The position numbers and the translations under genes were made by a program. Below the pieces are notes generated by a model, which was given only the letters and a program-made list of their open reading frames with translations, was not told the DNA's origin and did no database searches. A stretch of 64,000 bases of DNA from Acidovorax sp. 106 (GTDB lineage Bacteria; Pseudomonadota; Gammaproteobacteria; Burkholderiales; Burkholderiaceae_C), in contig NZ_RCCC01000001.1 in the NCBI RefSeq assembly GCF_003663825.1, forward strand, positions 4,286,501 to 4,350,500, given 5' to 3'. Positions 1-8,726 of this stretch are shown one piece after another (the stretch's first letter is position 1; every line of letters starts with the position of its first letter).

Positions 1-2695
1 CGAAATCCAGGACTGGATCATCAAGCCCCAGTTGCGCAATGTGCCTGGCGTGACGGAGATCAACTCCATCGGCGGGTTTGCCAAGGAGTACCAGATTGCG
101 CCCGTTCCCGAGCGGCTGGCCTCACTGGGCGTCACGCTGCAAGACGTCGTGACGGCGCTGGACCGCAACAACGGCAACGTGGGCGCAGGCTATATCGAAA
201 AGCGCGGCGAGCAGTACCTGATCCGGGCTCCGGGCCAGGTCAAATCGCTGGAGGACATTGGCAATGTGATATTGAGCAGTGCCAGCGGTGTACCTGTGCG
301 GGTGCGCGACGTAGCGGACGTGGGCATTGGCCGGGAGCTGCGCACCGGCGCAGCCACCGACAACGGCCGCGAGGTGGTGCTTGGCACCGTGTTCATGCTG
401 ATTGGAGAAAACAGCCGCACCGTTTCGCAAGCCGTTGACAAGAAGATGCGCGAGATCAACCGCAGCCTGCCCGAAGGGGTGCATGCGGTCACCGTCTATG
501 ACCGCACCGTGCTGGTGGACAAGGCCATCAGCACCGTCAAGAAGAACCTGCTGGAGGGCGCGATCCTGGTGATCGTCATCCTCTTCCTGTTCCTGGGCAA
601 CATCCGTGCGGCCATCATCACTGCCACGGTGATTCCGCTGTCCATGCTGTTCACCTTCACGGGCATGGTCACGTACAAGGTCAGTGCCAACCTGATGAGC
701 CTGGGCGCTCTGGACTTCGGCATCATCATTGATGGGGCGGTGGTGATTGTGGAGAACTGCGTGCGGCGCCTGGCCCATGCGCAGGCCCACGTGGGGCGGC
801 CTCTGACGCGGGCGGAGCGCTTCCATGAAGTGTTTCTGGCCTCCAAGGAATCGCGCCGCGCACTGCTGTTTGGCCAACTCATCATCATGGTGGTGTACCT
901 GCCGATCTTTGCGCTCACGGGGGTCGAGGGCAAGATGTTCCACCCTATGGCGTTCACCGTGGTGGCGGCGCTGGTGGGCGCTATGGTTCTATCGGTCACA
1001 TTCATTCCGGCAGCCGTGGCACTGTTCATCGGCCAGCGGGTGGATGAAAAAGAGAACTTCCTTCTCGGCCATGCCAAACGCATCTACGCCCCTTTGCTGG
1101 AGCGAGTCATGTCCGCCAAGGCTGTGGTGCTGACCGTGGCAGGGGTGGCTGTGGTCCTGTGCGGGTTGATCGCCACCCGCATGGGCAGCGAGTTCGTACC
1201 CCAGCTCAATGAGGGCGACTTTGCCATCCAGGCCCTGCGCATACCGGGCACCAGCCTGTCGCAGTCGGTTGCCATGCAGCGCCAGATCGAGGCTGCGCTG
1301 AAGGCCAAGGTCCCGGAGATCGACCGCGTCTTCGCCCGCACAGGCACCGCAGAAATCGCTTCTGACCCCATGCCGCCCAATATCTCGGACGGCTACATCA
1401 TGCTCAAGCCCATGGACCAGTGGCCCGAGCCACGCCGCACACGCGATGAATTACTGGCCGCCATCCAGGAGGTGGTGGGCAAAATCCCGGGCAATAACTA
1501 CGAGTTCTCGCAGCCCATCCAGTTGCGCTTCAATGAACTCATCTCCGGCGTGCGCAGCGATGTGGCCATCAAGATTTTTGGTGACGACATGGACACCTTG
1601 AACCGCTCGGCCGAAGAGATTTCAACCATGCTGCAGAAGATCCCGGGTGCCTCCGAGGTCAAGGTCGAGCAAACCACTGGGCTGCCGATGCTCACCGTGA
1701 ACATTGACCGCGAAAAAGCCGCCCGCTATGGCTTGAACGTGGCCGACATCCAGGACACGGTAGCCACCGCCATCGGCGGACGGGAGGCGGGCACCTTGTT
1801 CGAAGGTGACCGGCGCTTTGACATCCTGGTGCGCCTGCCAGAGTCGATCCGCAACGACCTGGACGGCATGAAGCGCTTGCCCATCGCCCTGCCACGTGCA
1901 ACAGGTGCCGCAGAGGCTCGAACCCACTTCATCCCCTTGGCCGAAGTGGCATCGTTTGAGCTGGCGCCGGGCCCCAATCAGGTCAGCCGCGAAAACGGCA
2001 AGCGGCGCATCGTGGTCAGCGCCAATGTGCGGGGTCGCGACGTGGGCTCCTTCGTGGCAGAGGCCGAGCAGGGCCTGGCCCAGATCAAAATTGCGGCAGG
2101 CTACTGGACGAGCTGGGGTGGCACGTTTGAGAACCTGCAGTCGGCTTCGCAGCGGCTGCAGATCGTGGTGCCGGTCTCACTGCTGCTGGTGTTCGTGCTG
2201 TTGTTTGCGATGTTCGGCAACGCCAAGGACGGGCTACTGGTGTTCACGGGCATTCCTTTTGCCTTGACCGGTGGCATTCTGGCGCTGTGGTTGCGCGACA
2301 TCCCGCTGTCGATCTCCTCTGCCGTGGGGTTCATCGCGCTGTCCGGGGTGGCGGTGCTCAATGGGCTGGTAATGATCTCGTACATCCGAACGCTGCGAGA
2401 GGAGGGCGTTTCACTGGACGCCGCCATCCGCGAAGGCGCGCTGACCCGCCTGCGGCCCGTGCTGATGACCGCACTGGTGGCATCCCTGGGTTTTATTCCC
2501 ATGGCGATCGCCACTGGCACCGGGGCTGAAGTCCAGCGCCCGCTCGCCACGGTGGTAATCGGAGGGATTTTGTCGTCCACGCTGCTCACGCTGCTGGTGC
2601 TGCCCATCCTGTATCGCCTGGCGCACAAGCCCGATGAGCAAGACGAAGACGTGTCGGCCGAGCCTGCACATCCTGGGGTTGCCACACCCGCATAA
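1..2695 (+). CDS. czcA: CzcA-type heavy-metal efflux RND pump (5' end outside window)
   Basis: Inner-membrane proton/metal antiporter of the HME-RND family, the pump of a tripartite exporter. About 897 residues are present of a family length near 1,040. The reading frame is open from base 2, so the N-terminus is missing. Transmembrane helix 4 carries DFGIIIDGAVVIVEN (about codon 239), the acidic proton-relay pattern DFGxxxDGAxxxxEN of divalent-cation (Zn/Co/Cd) pumps, not the A-x-x-x-x-DAA pattern of Cu/Ag CusA. Hydrophobic clusters near codons 180-340 and 715-870 are the two sets of membrane helices around a periplasmic porter domain. A two-component system follows about 75 bases downstream and probably controls it. 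The metal is inferred from the motif only. Confidence 0.93.
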   Translation, partial: EIQDWIIKPQLRNVPGVTEINSIGGFAKEYQIAPVPERLASLGVTLQDVVTALDRNNGNVGAGYIEKRGEQYLIRAPGQVKSLEDIGNVILSSASGVPVRVRDVADVGIGRELRTGAATDNGREVVLGTVFMLIGENSRTVSQAVDKKMREINRSLPEGVHAVTVYDRTVLVDKAISTVKKNLLEGAILVIVILFLFLGNIRAAIITATVIPLSMLFTFTGMVTYKVSANLMSLGALDFGIIIDGAVVIVENCVRRLAHAQAHVGRPLTRAERFHEVFLASKESRRALLFGQLIIMVVYLPIFALTGVEGKMFHPMAFTVVAALVGAMVLSVTFIPAAVALFIGQRVDEKENFLLGHAKRIYAPLLERVMSAKAVVLTVAGVAVVLCGLIATRMGSEFVPQLNEGDFAIQALRIPGTSLSQSVAMQRQIEAALKAKVPEIDRVFARTGTAEIASDPMPPNISDGYIMLKPMDQWPEPRRTRDELLAAIQEVVGKIPGNNYEFSQPIQLRFNELISGVRSDVAIKIFGDDMDTLNRSAEEISTMLQKIPGASEVKVEQTTGLPMLTVNIDREKAARYGLNVADIQDTVATAIGGREAGTLFEGDRRFDILVRLPESIRNDLDGMKRLPIALPRATGAAEARTHFIPLAEVASFELAPGPNQVSRENGKRRIVVSANVRGRDVGSFVAEAEQGLAQIKIAAGYWTSWGGTFENLQSASQRLQIVVPVSLLLVFVLLFAMFGNAKDGLLVFTGIPFALTGGILALWLRDIPLSISSAVGFIALSGVAVLNGLVMISYIRTLREEGVSLDAAIREGALTRLRPVLMTALVASLGFIPMAIATGTGAEVQRPLATVVIGGILSSTLLTLLVLPILYRLAHKPDEQDEDVSAEPAHPGVATPA

Positions 2696-2770
2696 GCCTT
2701 GGCATCGCCGTCCCACAGCGCCTGTTCAACGCAGCGCAGGGATGGCGCTTGCCTGCCAAAGAACACTCGC

Positions 2771-3451
2771 ATGAAAATTCTGGTCATCGAAGACGAGGTC
2801 AAACTCGCCGAATATCTACGCAAGGGCCTGGGCGAAGCGGGCTACGCCGTGGACCTGGCCCATAACGGCGTGGACGGACTGCACCAGGCACTGGAAGGGG
2901 CTTACGACCTTCTGATACTGGACGGCATGTTGCCGGGCATTGATGGCTTCACGCTGCTGAGTGCCTTTCGCCAGACCCACGCCACCCCCATCCTCATGCT
3001 CACAGCCCGCGCGAGTGTGGAAGACCGGGTGCGCGGCTTGCAAACCGGTGCCGACGACTACCTGGTAAAGCCGTTTGCGTTTTCTGAGCTGTGCGCGCGG
3101 GTACAAGGCCTGCTGCGCCGCACCCTGGGGGCACGCGACGCAGGCGAGCCCACTGTACTGGGTCTGGCAGATTTGCAACTGGACCTGATACGCCGCCGCG
3201 CCACACGCGCTGGCCAGCGGCTGGACCTGACGGCGAAGGAGTTCTTGCTCTTGTCGCTGTTTTTGCGGCGCCAAGGCCAGGTACTGTCACGCACCGCCAT
3301 TGCCGAGCAGGTGTGGGACATGAACTTTGACAGCGACACCAACGTGGTGGAAGTGGCCATACGCCGGCTGCGCACCAAGATGGACCTGCCTTTTGAGAAA
3401 CCCCTGCTGCACACGGTGCGGGGCATGGGGTATGTGATGGAGGCTCGATAG
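2771..3451 (+). CDS. OmpR-family response regulator, heavy-metal type
   Basis: Two-component response regulator of 226 residues. The receiver starts MKILVIEDE, has its phosphoacceptor Asp51 in LILDGMLPG and the conserved Lys in DDYLVKPF; a winged-helix DNA-binding domain fills the C-terminal half (ending [11 protein letters not shown]). The frame is open upstream to 2699, but the receiver begins exactly at the ATG chosen here. Its stop lies 2 bases before the kinase start, so the two are co-translated. It resembles CzcR/CusR/CopR regulators and lies next to the metal pump, so the likely role is metal-induced activation of the pump operon. The actual metal cannot be read from the sequence. Confidence 0.92.
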   Translation: MKILVIEDEVKLAEYLRKGLGEAGYAVDLAHNGVDGLHQALEGAYDLLILDGMLPGIDGFTLLSAFRQTHATPILMLTARASVEDRVRGLQTGADDYLVKPFAFSELCARVQGLLRRTLGARDAGEPTVLGLADLQLDLIRRRATRAGQRLDLTAKEFLLLSLFLRRQGQVLSRTAIAEQVWDMNFDSDTNVVEVAIRRLRTKMDLPFEKPLLHTVRGMGYVMEAR

Positions 3452-3453
3452 CG

Positions 3454-4833
3454 ATGGCGCAACCCTCACGCCACACGCTGGCCCCACGGGCCCACTCACT
3501 GCGCGCACGTTTGTCACTGTGGCTGGCGGTGCAAAGCCTGGTGGGGCTGGGCGCAGTTTGCCTGGTTGTGTACCTGGTGATCGCCTTGAACCAAACGGCC
3601 CGGCAGGACGAAGCCTTGGCGCAAAAAGAGGCGATCGTGCGGCACCTGCTGCTGAACACCGACGAACATGCCCCGCCGCGTGCCGACGCAAGGGTTGCCA
3701 GCGCACCGCCGCAGCACCCCCTCAATGACTTTGTCATCGGGCATGAGAACTTCCGCCTCATTGTGCGCACGCCCAGTGGGGCGCTGGTGTTTCCGGCTGT
3801 GCTGCCAGATGCCGATGGCGCGCTGCGTGCCAGCAGAGCGTTTGAGGTGCCGCCGCCCGAGGGCGGTGGTCAGGGCTTCAAGGTCTCGCTGTCCATGGAC
3901 ATCACCTCCGATGCACGCCACCTGCAACGGCTGGGTATCACGCTGGCGGTGGCGGCCTTGGTCGGGGCCTTGCTGATCTCGCTGGGCGGGTTCTCCATCG
4001 TCAGCTATGGGCTGCTGCCGGTGCGCAAGCTGGCAGTGCAGCTGCAGTCTCTGTCGGCCAGCAACCTGCGCACTCGCCTGGGCGTTACAGGGCAACCCTC
4101 CGAGCTGGTGCCGCTGCTGGCACAGTTCAACGACCTGCTGGGGCGGCTGGACCTGGCCTACCAGCAACTGGAGGGCTTTAACGCCGACGTGTCACACGAG
4201 TTGCGCACCCCCTTGGCCACCTTGTTGGCCAGCAACGAGCTGGCGCTGCGCCACCCTGAACGGTTTGAGATGGGCGAGGTGCTGGCCTCCAACCTCGAAG
4301 AGCTGCACCGCCTGGCGGGCATGGTGAACGACATGCTGTTCCTGTCGCAGGCCGATCGCGGCGCACTGGCCCGGCGCACCCCTGTGCCCAGCCTTGCGGC
4401 CCTGGCGGCACAGGTGGCCGAGTACCACGAAGCGGCCCTGGCCGAGGCGGGGCTGCGGCTGCGCATTGAGGGCGACGACACGGGGCGGTTTGACGAACCG
4501 CTGCTCAGAAGGGCGCTGTCGAACTTGTTGGCCAATGCCACCCAATACGCCAAGCCTGGCAGCGAGGTGCAGGTTCGTATCACCCCGCTGGCGGGCCATC
4601 AGGTCCGATTGGTGGTGGGCAACCAAGGTGATGCGGTGGCGCCCCAGGTGCTGGAGCGCATCTTTGACCGATTCTTTCGGGCAACGGCCTCGCGGGCCCA
4701 TGGGCAAAAGAACCATGGCCTGGGGCTGGCCATCACTGCCGCCATCGCGCGCATGCACGGCGGCCAACCCACGGCCCGCAGCGATGGCGGGCACACCGAA
4801 ATTGGCATAGAGCTGACGCAAGGTAACCCCTGA
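3454..4833 (+). CDS. Heavy-metal sensor histidine kinase (CusS/CzcS-like)
   Basis: Inner-membrane sensor kinase of 459 residues and partner of the preceding regulator. It has an N-terminal membrane helix (about residues 25-50), a periplasmic sensor of roughly 110 residues, a second membrane helix (about 155-185) and a HAMP linker. His248 sits in VSHELRTPL (H box), the N box is LSNLLANATQYA and the G box is HGLGLAITAAIARMHGG. The ATG is 2 bases after the regulator stop, with GGAGG inside the end of the regulator gene. No other gene lies between this operon and the convergent helicase gene; a dispersed repeat fills the gap. Confidence 0.92.
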   Translation: MAQPSRHTLAPRAHSLRARLSLWLAVQSLVGLGAVCLVVYLVIALNQTARQDEALAQKEAIVRHLLLNTDEHAPPRADARVASAPPQHPLNDFVIGHENFRLIVRTPSGALVFPAVLPDADGALRASRAFEVPPPEGGGQGFKVSLSMDITSDARHLQRLGITLAVAALVGALLISLGGFSIVSYGLLPVRKLAVQLQSLSASNLRTRLGVTGQPSELVPLLAQFNDLLGRLDLAYQQLEGFNADVSHELRTPLATLLASNELALRHPERFEMGEVLASNLEELHRLAGMVNDMLFLSQADRGALARRTPVPSLAALAAQVAEYHEAALAEAGLRLRIEGDDTGRFDEPLLRRALSNLLANATQYAKPGSEVQVRITPLAGHQVRLVVGNQGDAVAPQVLERIFDRFFRATASRAHGQKNHGLGLAITAAIARMHGGQPTARSDGGHTEIGIELTQGNP

Positions 4834-4860
4834 TACAGCTCAGCTGCAGGGACTGCCATT

Positions 4861-4917
4861 TGCTATATTTTCAATAGCTGCCAGCGCTTATTTATCGGGC
4901 GCCAGAGGCCAAAATCA
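4861..4917 (+). repeat. Dispersed palindromic repeat, copy 1
   Basis: Imperfect palindrome with one arm AATAGCTGCCAGCGCTTA and the other GGGCGCCAGAGGCCAAAA. It is one of ten related copies in this window. It lies between convergent genes (sensor kinase and helicase). Confidence 0.8.
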
Positions 4918-4996
4918 ATGAAACTGGAAGCCCTATGAGCCTTGAACAAGTTCTTGGCCCGCTGCCAAACCAAGCGGCTCGGCGCCCTTGGCCATT

Positions 4997-7921
4997 TCAT
5001 TCGGCTTCGGGTGGCTGCAGGGGCCGAGGCCGCCGTTTGCCGGTGCCGCCCCAGCGCAGCGCGTCTTCGCCGGGGATGCCCAGAGGGTTGTTGGCTGGCT
5101 CGGTCAGTGGCGCCAGCAGGGCTTGCAGGTCAGCCTCGCTAAATTTCACCGCGCCCTCTGCATCGTGGCCCAGCACGCCCTGGGCCAGTGCGGCCTTGCG
5201 GGCCTGCAGCTCCAGCATCCGTTCTTCAATGCTGCCTTCCACCACCAGCTTGTAGACGAACACCGGCTGGTCTTGCCCGATGCGGTGGGCGCGGGCGGTG
5301 GCTTGTTCCTCCACGGCAGGGTTCCACCACGGGTCGAGGTGGATCACGGTGTCGGCGGCGGTGAGGTTCAGGCCCACGCCCCCGGCCTTGAGGCTCACCA
5401 GCAGGATGGGCGCGCTGGCTTCGTCCTGTGCCTGAAAACTCTTGACCACGGCACCGCGCTGGCCCGACGGCGTCTGGCCCGTGAGGGTGAGGTAGGGCAG
5501 GGCCAGTGCGCTGAGCGACTCTGCCGCCAGCGTGAGCATTTCGGTGAACTGCGAGAACACCAGCACGCGGCGGCCTTCATCGACCAGGGCGGGCAGCATG
5601 TCGGCCAACAGTTCGAGCTTGGCGCGCTCCATCGCCTGCGCGGTCCTTTTTGCCGCCGGGCCGCCCCAAGACAAAAAAGCGTCCCCCTCGGGGGGCCGCG
5701 ACCCGCGCAGCGGCGGAGCGTGGGGGGCTTGTTTTATGCCTTTTACCAATCTGGGGTCACAGCACACTTGGCGCAGCTTGAGCAGGGCGTCGAGGATGGC
5801 GATCTGAGAGCCCTCAAAGCCTTGTCGCTCCAGCGCACGGCGCACCTGCTTGTCGGCCGTGGTGCGCACAGCCTCATACAGCTCGCGCTGCTTGCCTTGC
5901 AGTTGCACGCGCAGGATGGTCTCGGTGCGCGGCGGCAGTTCGGTGGCCACGTCCTGTTTGCGGCGGCGCAGGATGAAAGGGCGCACGCGCTGTGACAGCA
6001 GCTGGGCGCGCAGGGTTTCGCCGTTTTCCTCGATGGGCTTGCGCCAGCGGGCGTTGAAGCTGCGCACATCGCCCAGAAAGCCGGGCATCAAGAAGTCAAA
6101 CTGCGCCCACAGCTCGCCCAGGTGGTTTTCCAGCGGGGTGCCCGTCAGGCACAGCAGATGCGGGGCTTGCAGGCGGCGCAGGGCGCGGGCGCTGCGGCTG
6201 CCGGCGTTCTTCACCATCTGTGCTTCGTCCAGGATCAGCAAGTGAAAGGGCTGCGCGGCCAGCGCGTCCACATCGCGCCAGAGCAAGGGGTAGGTGGTCA
6301 GCACCAGGTCGTGGTCAGCAATCTGCAGGTAGCGCTCGCCCCGGCGGGCCCCGTGCAACACCAGCACGCGCAGGCCGGGGGCCATGCGGGCGGCTTCGGC
6401 CTGCCAGTTGAACAGCAGCGAGGTCGGCACCACCACCAGCGCGGGCCGGGCCAGACGAGCGGCTTCCTTTTCAGCCAGCACATGGGCCAGGGCCTGTGCG
6501 GTTTTGCCCAGGCCCATGTCGTCGGCCAATATGCCGCCCAAGCCTTGTTCGCGCAGGTATTGCAGCCAGGCCAGGCCCTCCAATTGGTACGGGCGCAGTT
6601 GCACTTGCAGCCCCTGCGGTGCGGCCACAGGCTGGGGCGTGCCGATGCGGCGCAGGCGCTGGGCCAGGTGGGCCAGGCCTGCGTCGCCCTGCAGTTGCCA
6701 GTCGTTGCTCCAGCCGTTCACGGTGCCTACGCGGTGGGCCTGCACCAGCCCGGCGCGCAGGGCCTCGATGCGGCGGGCCTCCCAGGCGCCCAGGTGCAGC
6801 GGGTCGCCGTCCTTGCGCTGGTTACGGGTAGGGTCGGTCAGCAGGTCCACCATCGCGCCCACAATGGCCTTGAGCGGCCCGGCGGGGGCCTCAATGCGTT
6901 TACCGCCCGGGGCGCGCAGCTTGATGATGGCCAGGTCGTCAATGGCGGCCATTTGCTGGGCGTTGAGCCAGCGCGCATCGCGGCGCAGCAGGTCGGCCAG
7001 CAGCGGGGCGAGGTCTAGGGTTTGGCCGTCAATCTCAATGCCCAGCGTCAGCAGCCAGGCGCCTTCGCGCTCGGGCAGCATGAGCTTTTGCACGGGGCGT
7101 TCGCGCGAACCCAACTGGCCGTCCACTTCCTTGCCCAGCAGCTCGCCCGTGTCGGGGGCGATGTGCAGCTTCCAGCGCAGCACGGGCACGCTTTCGTGCG
7201 CAAAGCCGGGCCGCACCACCACGCTCCACCCCTCAGCGCGCAGCTGGGGAATCTGCTCGGCCCAGAAGTCGCCAAAGTGCGCTTCTTGCGGCAGCGTCCA
7301 CACGGGGCCCAGCGTGGCTACAGCGGCGCGGTGGCGCCATTGCAGCTTGCTCGCGTCCACGGGGATCAGTCCCAGGTCCCACACACGGTCCATGGCGTCG
7401 GATTCAGCCGCCAGGTTGCGCTGCATGCGCACCACAGGGCCGCCGGTGTCAAACAGGTCCTGCACAGGGGCAGGGCGGGCGTTCAGGATCGAGGTAGGCG
7501 CAGGCGCCTGCCAAGTGGCGCCGCCATCAGTGCGGTAGGTCCAGTCAATCTGCACCAGCGTCACGCTGTCGCCGCGCGGCCCGAGCTTGCCCTGCGGTTG
7601 CAGGCCCAGCAGGCCATCGCCCCGGCCCAGCGTCATCAGGGTGATGCGGGGGGTGAAATGGCCTGGGGCAATACCCGTGTCGGCGTCTTTGGGCTTGGCC
7701 GCAGCTGTGGCGCTGGGCCATGGCCCGGGCTGCGCCGCGTGGGCATCGCCACGCAGCAGTGCCATCACGCGGGCGGCCTCGGCGTCGCTCAGCGGCGCCA
7801 GGGCTTGCAGCTGGGCGCTGCTGGCCTGGCTGCGCAGGGCCTGTAACCACGCCTGCACGAGGGCAGCGCGGTCAGACCGGGGCGGAATGGGCTCTGCAGG
7901 GTGGGCGCCAGGGGCAGACAT
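4997..7921 (-). CDS. SNF2-family DEAD/DEAH-box helicase
   Basis: Swi2/Snf2 ATPase of 974 residues that probably remodels nucleic acid-protein complexes; bacterial substrates are poorly known. The N-terminal 400 or so residues are an accessory region. The ATPase then shows Walker A in LADDMGLGKTAQ, the DEAQ box in LLILDEAQMVKN, GTPLENHLGELW, and the helicase C motifs VFSQFTEML, GVGLNLTAADTVIHLDPWWNP and QATARAHRIGQ (final boxes about residues 840-900). The start is the ATG at 7921; a non-ATG extension of 13 codons is possible. Oddity: codons about 725-760, between the two RecA lobes, come from a GC-rich repeat and encode an unusual Pro/Gly-rich insert (see 5640-5745). The frame stays open through it. 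Confidence 0.93.
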   Translation of the reverse strand: MSAPGAHPAEPIPPRSDRAALVQAWLQALRSQASSAQLQALAPLSDAEAARVMALLRGDAHAAQPGPWPSATAAAKPKDADTGIAPGHFTPRITLMTLGRGDGLLGLQPQGKLGPRGDSVTLVQIDWTYRTDGGATWQAPAPTSILNARPAPVQDLFDTGGPVVRMQRNLAAESDAMDRVWDLGLIPVDASKLQWRHRAAVATLGPVWTLPQEAHFGDFWAEQIPQLRAEGWSVVVRPGFAHESVPVLRWKLHIAPDTGELLGKEVDGQLGSRERPVQKLMLPEREGAWLLTLGIEIDGQTLDLAPLLADLLRRDARWLNAQQMAAIDDLAIIKLRAPGGKRIEAPAGPLKAIVGAMVDLLTDPTRNQRKDGDPLHLGAWEARRIEALRAGLVQAHRVGTVNGWSNDWQLQGDAGLAHLAQRLRRIGTPQPVAAPQGLQVQLRPYQLEGLAWLQYLREQGLGGILADDMGLGKTAQALAHVLAEKEAARLARPALVVVPTSLLFNWQAEAARMAPGLRVLVLHGARRGERYLQIADHDLVLTTYPLLWRDVDALAAQPFHLLILDEAQMVKNAGSRSARALRRLQAPHLLCLTGTPLENHLGELWAQFDFLMPGFLGDVRSFNARWRKPIEENGETLRAQLLSQRVRPFILRRRKQDVATELPPRTETILRVQLQGKQRELYEAVRTTADKQVRRALERQGFEGSQIAILDALLKLRQVCCDPRLVKGIKQAPHAPPLRGSRPPEGDAFLSWGGPAAKRTAQAMERAKLELLADMLPALVDEGRRVLVFSQFTEMLTLAAESLSALALPYLTLTGQTPSGQRGAVVKSFQAQDEASAPILLVSLKAGGVGLNLTAADTVIHLDPWWNPAVEEQATARAHRIGQDQPVFVYKLVVEGSIEERMLELQARKAALAQGVLGHDAEGAVKFSEADLQALLAPLTEPANNPLGIPGEDALRWGGTGKRRPRPLQPPEAE
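5640..5745 (-). repeat. GC-rich repeat inserted in the SNF2 helicase frame
   Basis: On the minus strand it contains GAGGGGGACGC, a T tract, then TTGGGGCGGCCCGGCGG. This resembles an intergenic Comamonadaceae repeat class, and a related copy lies at 53378-53510. It encodes roughly 35 residues (around PPLRGSRPPEGDAFLSWGG) lying between the conserved CCDPRLVK and KLELLADMLPALVDEG blocks. Confidence 0.6.
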
Positions 7922-7978
7922 AGGCTGCTGATTGTGCCGTGCTGGCCAGAGGCCCAGCACCGGCGACCAGAACCAGGC

Positions 7979-8701
7979 TCAAAACTCCCAGGCCATGCCC
8001 AACTGGCTGAAGGTGCGGCCATTGCCTCGGCCCACAGCGGCAGAGACCTTGAGCCCATCGGCCACTTCATAGCGCAGGCCCACGGCCTTGTCGGGGCGGG
8101 TGTGCCGCTCCCCATACACCTCAGAGGTGAACTGCAGCCGCTGCGCCAACGGCAGCTCGTACCCCACGGCCCAGGTGGCAGCGTTGACACGCACGCCATC
8201 CATCTTGGTGGATTTGCGCCCCGCGTTGAGGTGCAGCACCTGCTCGTTCGCAAAGCGGTAGGTCGCCAAGCCGGTGAGCGCGTATTCGCGGTGGGTCAAA
8301 CGCACCGGGGTGGCATGGTCGCGCACGCGGGTGTGCCCCACATCCAGCCGCGCCCCCAGGGACCATCCCGTTTCGTTTTGCCATGGCACCCATTTCAGCC
8401 CCAGCCCACGCCCTCGCAACGTGGTCGATGGTGCGGTGCTGCGGTCTTTGGCCCGTGCCAGCGAGACTTCCATTTCCAGGTTGGGCAAAACCCCTGCGCC
8501 CCACAGCAGCTCGCCCCCCCGGGTTTTGCCATCGCGGCCGATGCCAGCCTCCAGCTTCATCGCGCCTTGGTCCAGGGTGCCTGCGTCGTCGGTGTGCATC
8601 GGTGCCTCGGCATGTGCGGCCAGGGCGCTTGCCAGGCCCAAGAGCGCTGCGCACAGGCGCACCGTGCCTATGGGGTGAGGGGGTTGAAGTTGGGTTCTCA
8701 T
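7979..8701 (-). CDS. Predicted outer-membrane beta-barrel protein of unknown function
   Basis: 240 residues. An N-terminal signal peptide (hydrophobic CAALLGLASALAAHA, cleavage likely after AHA) is followed by alternating hydrophobic/polar stretches and a C-terminal aromatic residue (GMAWEF), typical of outer-membrane barrels that end in Phe. I do not recognise a named family. The frame is open upstream to 8839, but the signal peptide fixes the ATG at 8701. It starts 25 bases after the stop of the sensor kinase gene and is the last gene of the apparent PepSY / cytochrome b561 / two-component operon, so it may be envelope-related and co-regulated. Confidence 0.7.
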   Translation of the reverse strand: MRTQLQPPHPIGTVRLCAALLGLASALAAHAEAPMHTDDAGTLDQGAMKLEAGIGRDGKTRGGELLWGAGVLPNLEMEVSLARAKDRSTAPSTTLRGRGLGLKWVPWQNETGWSLGARLDVGHTRVRDHATPVRLTHREYALTGLATYRFANEQVLHLNAGRKSTKMDGVRVNAATWAVGYELPLAQRLQFTSEVYGERHTRPDKAVGLRYEVADGLKVSAAVGRGNGRTFSQLGMAWEF

Positions 8702-8726
8702 CGGGGGTCTCTCTCTCGGGGCATTT

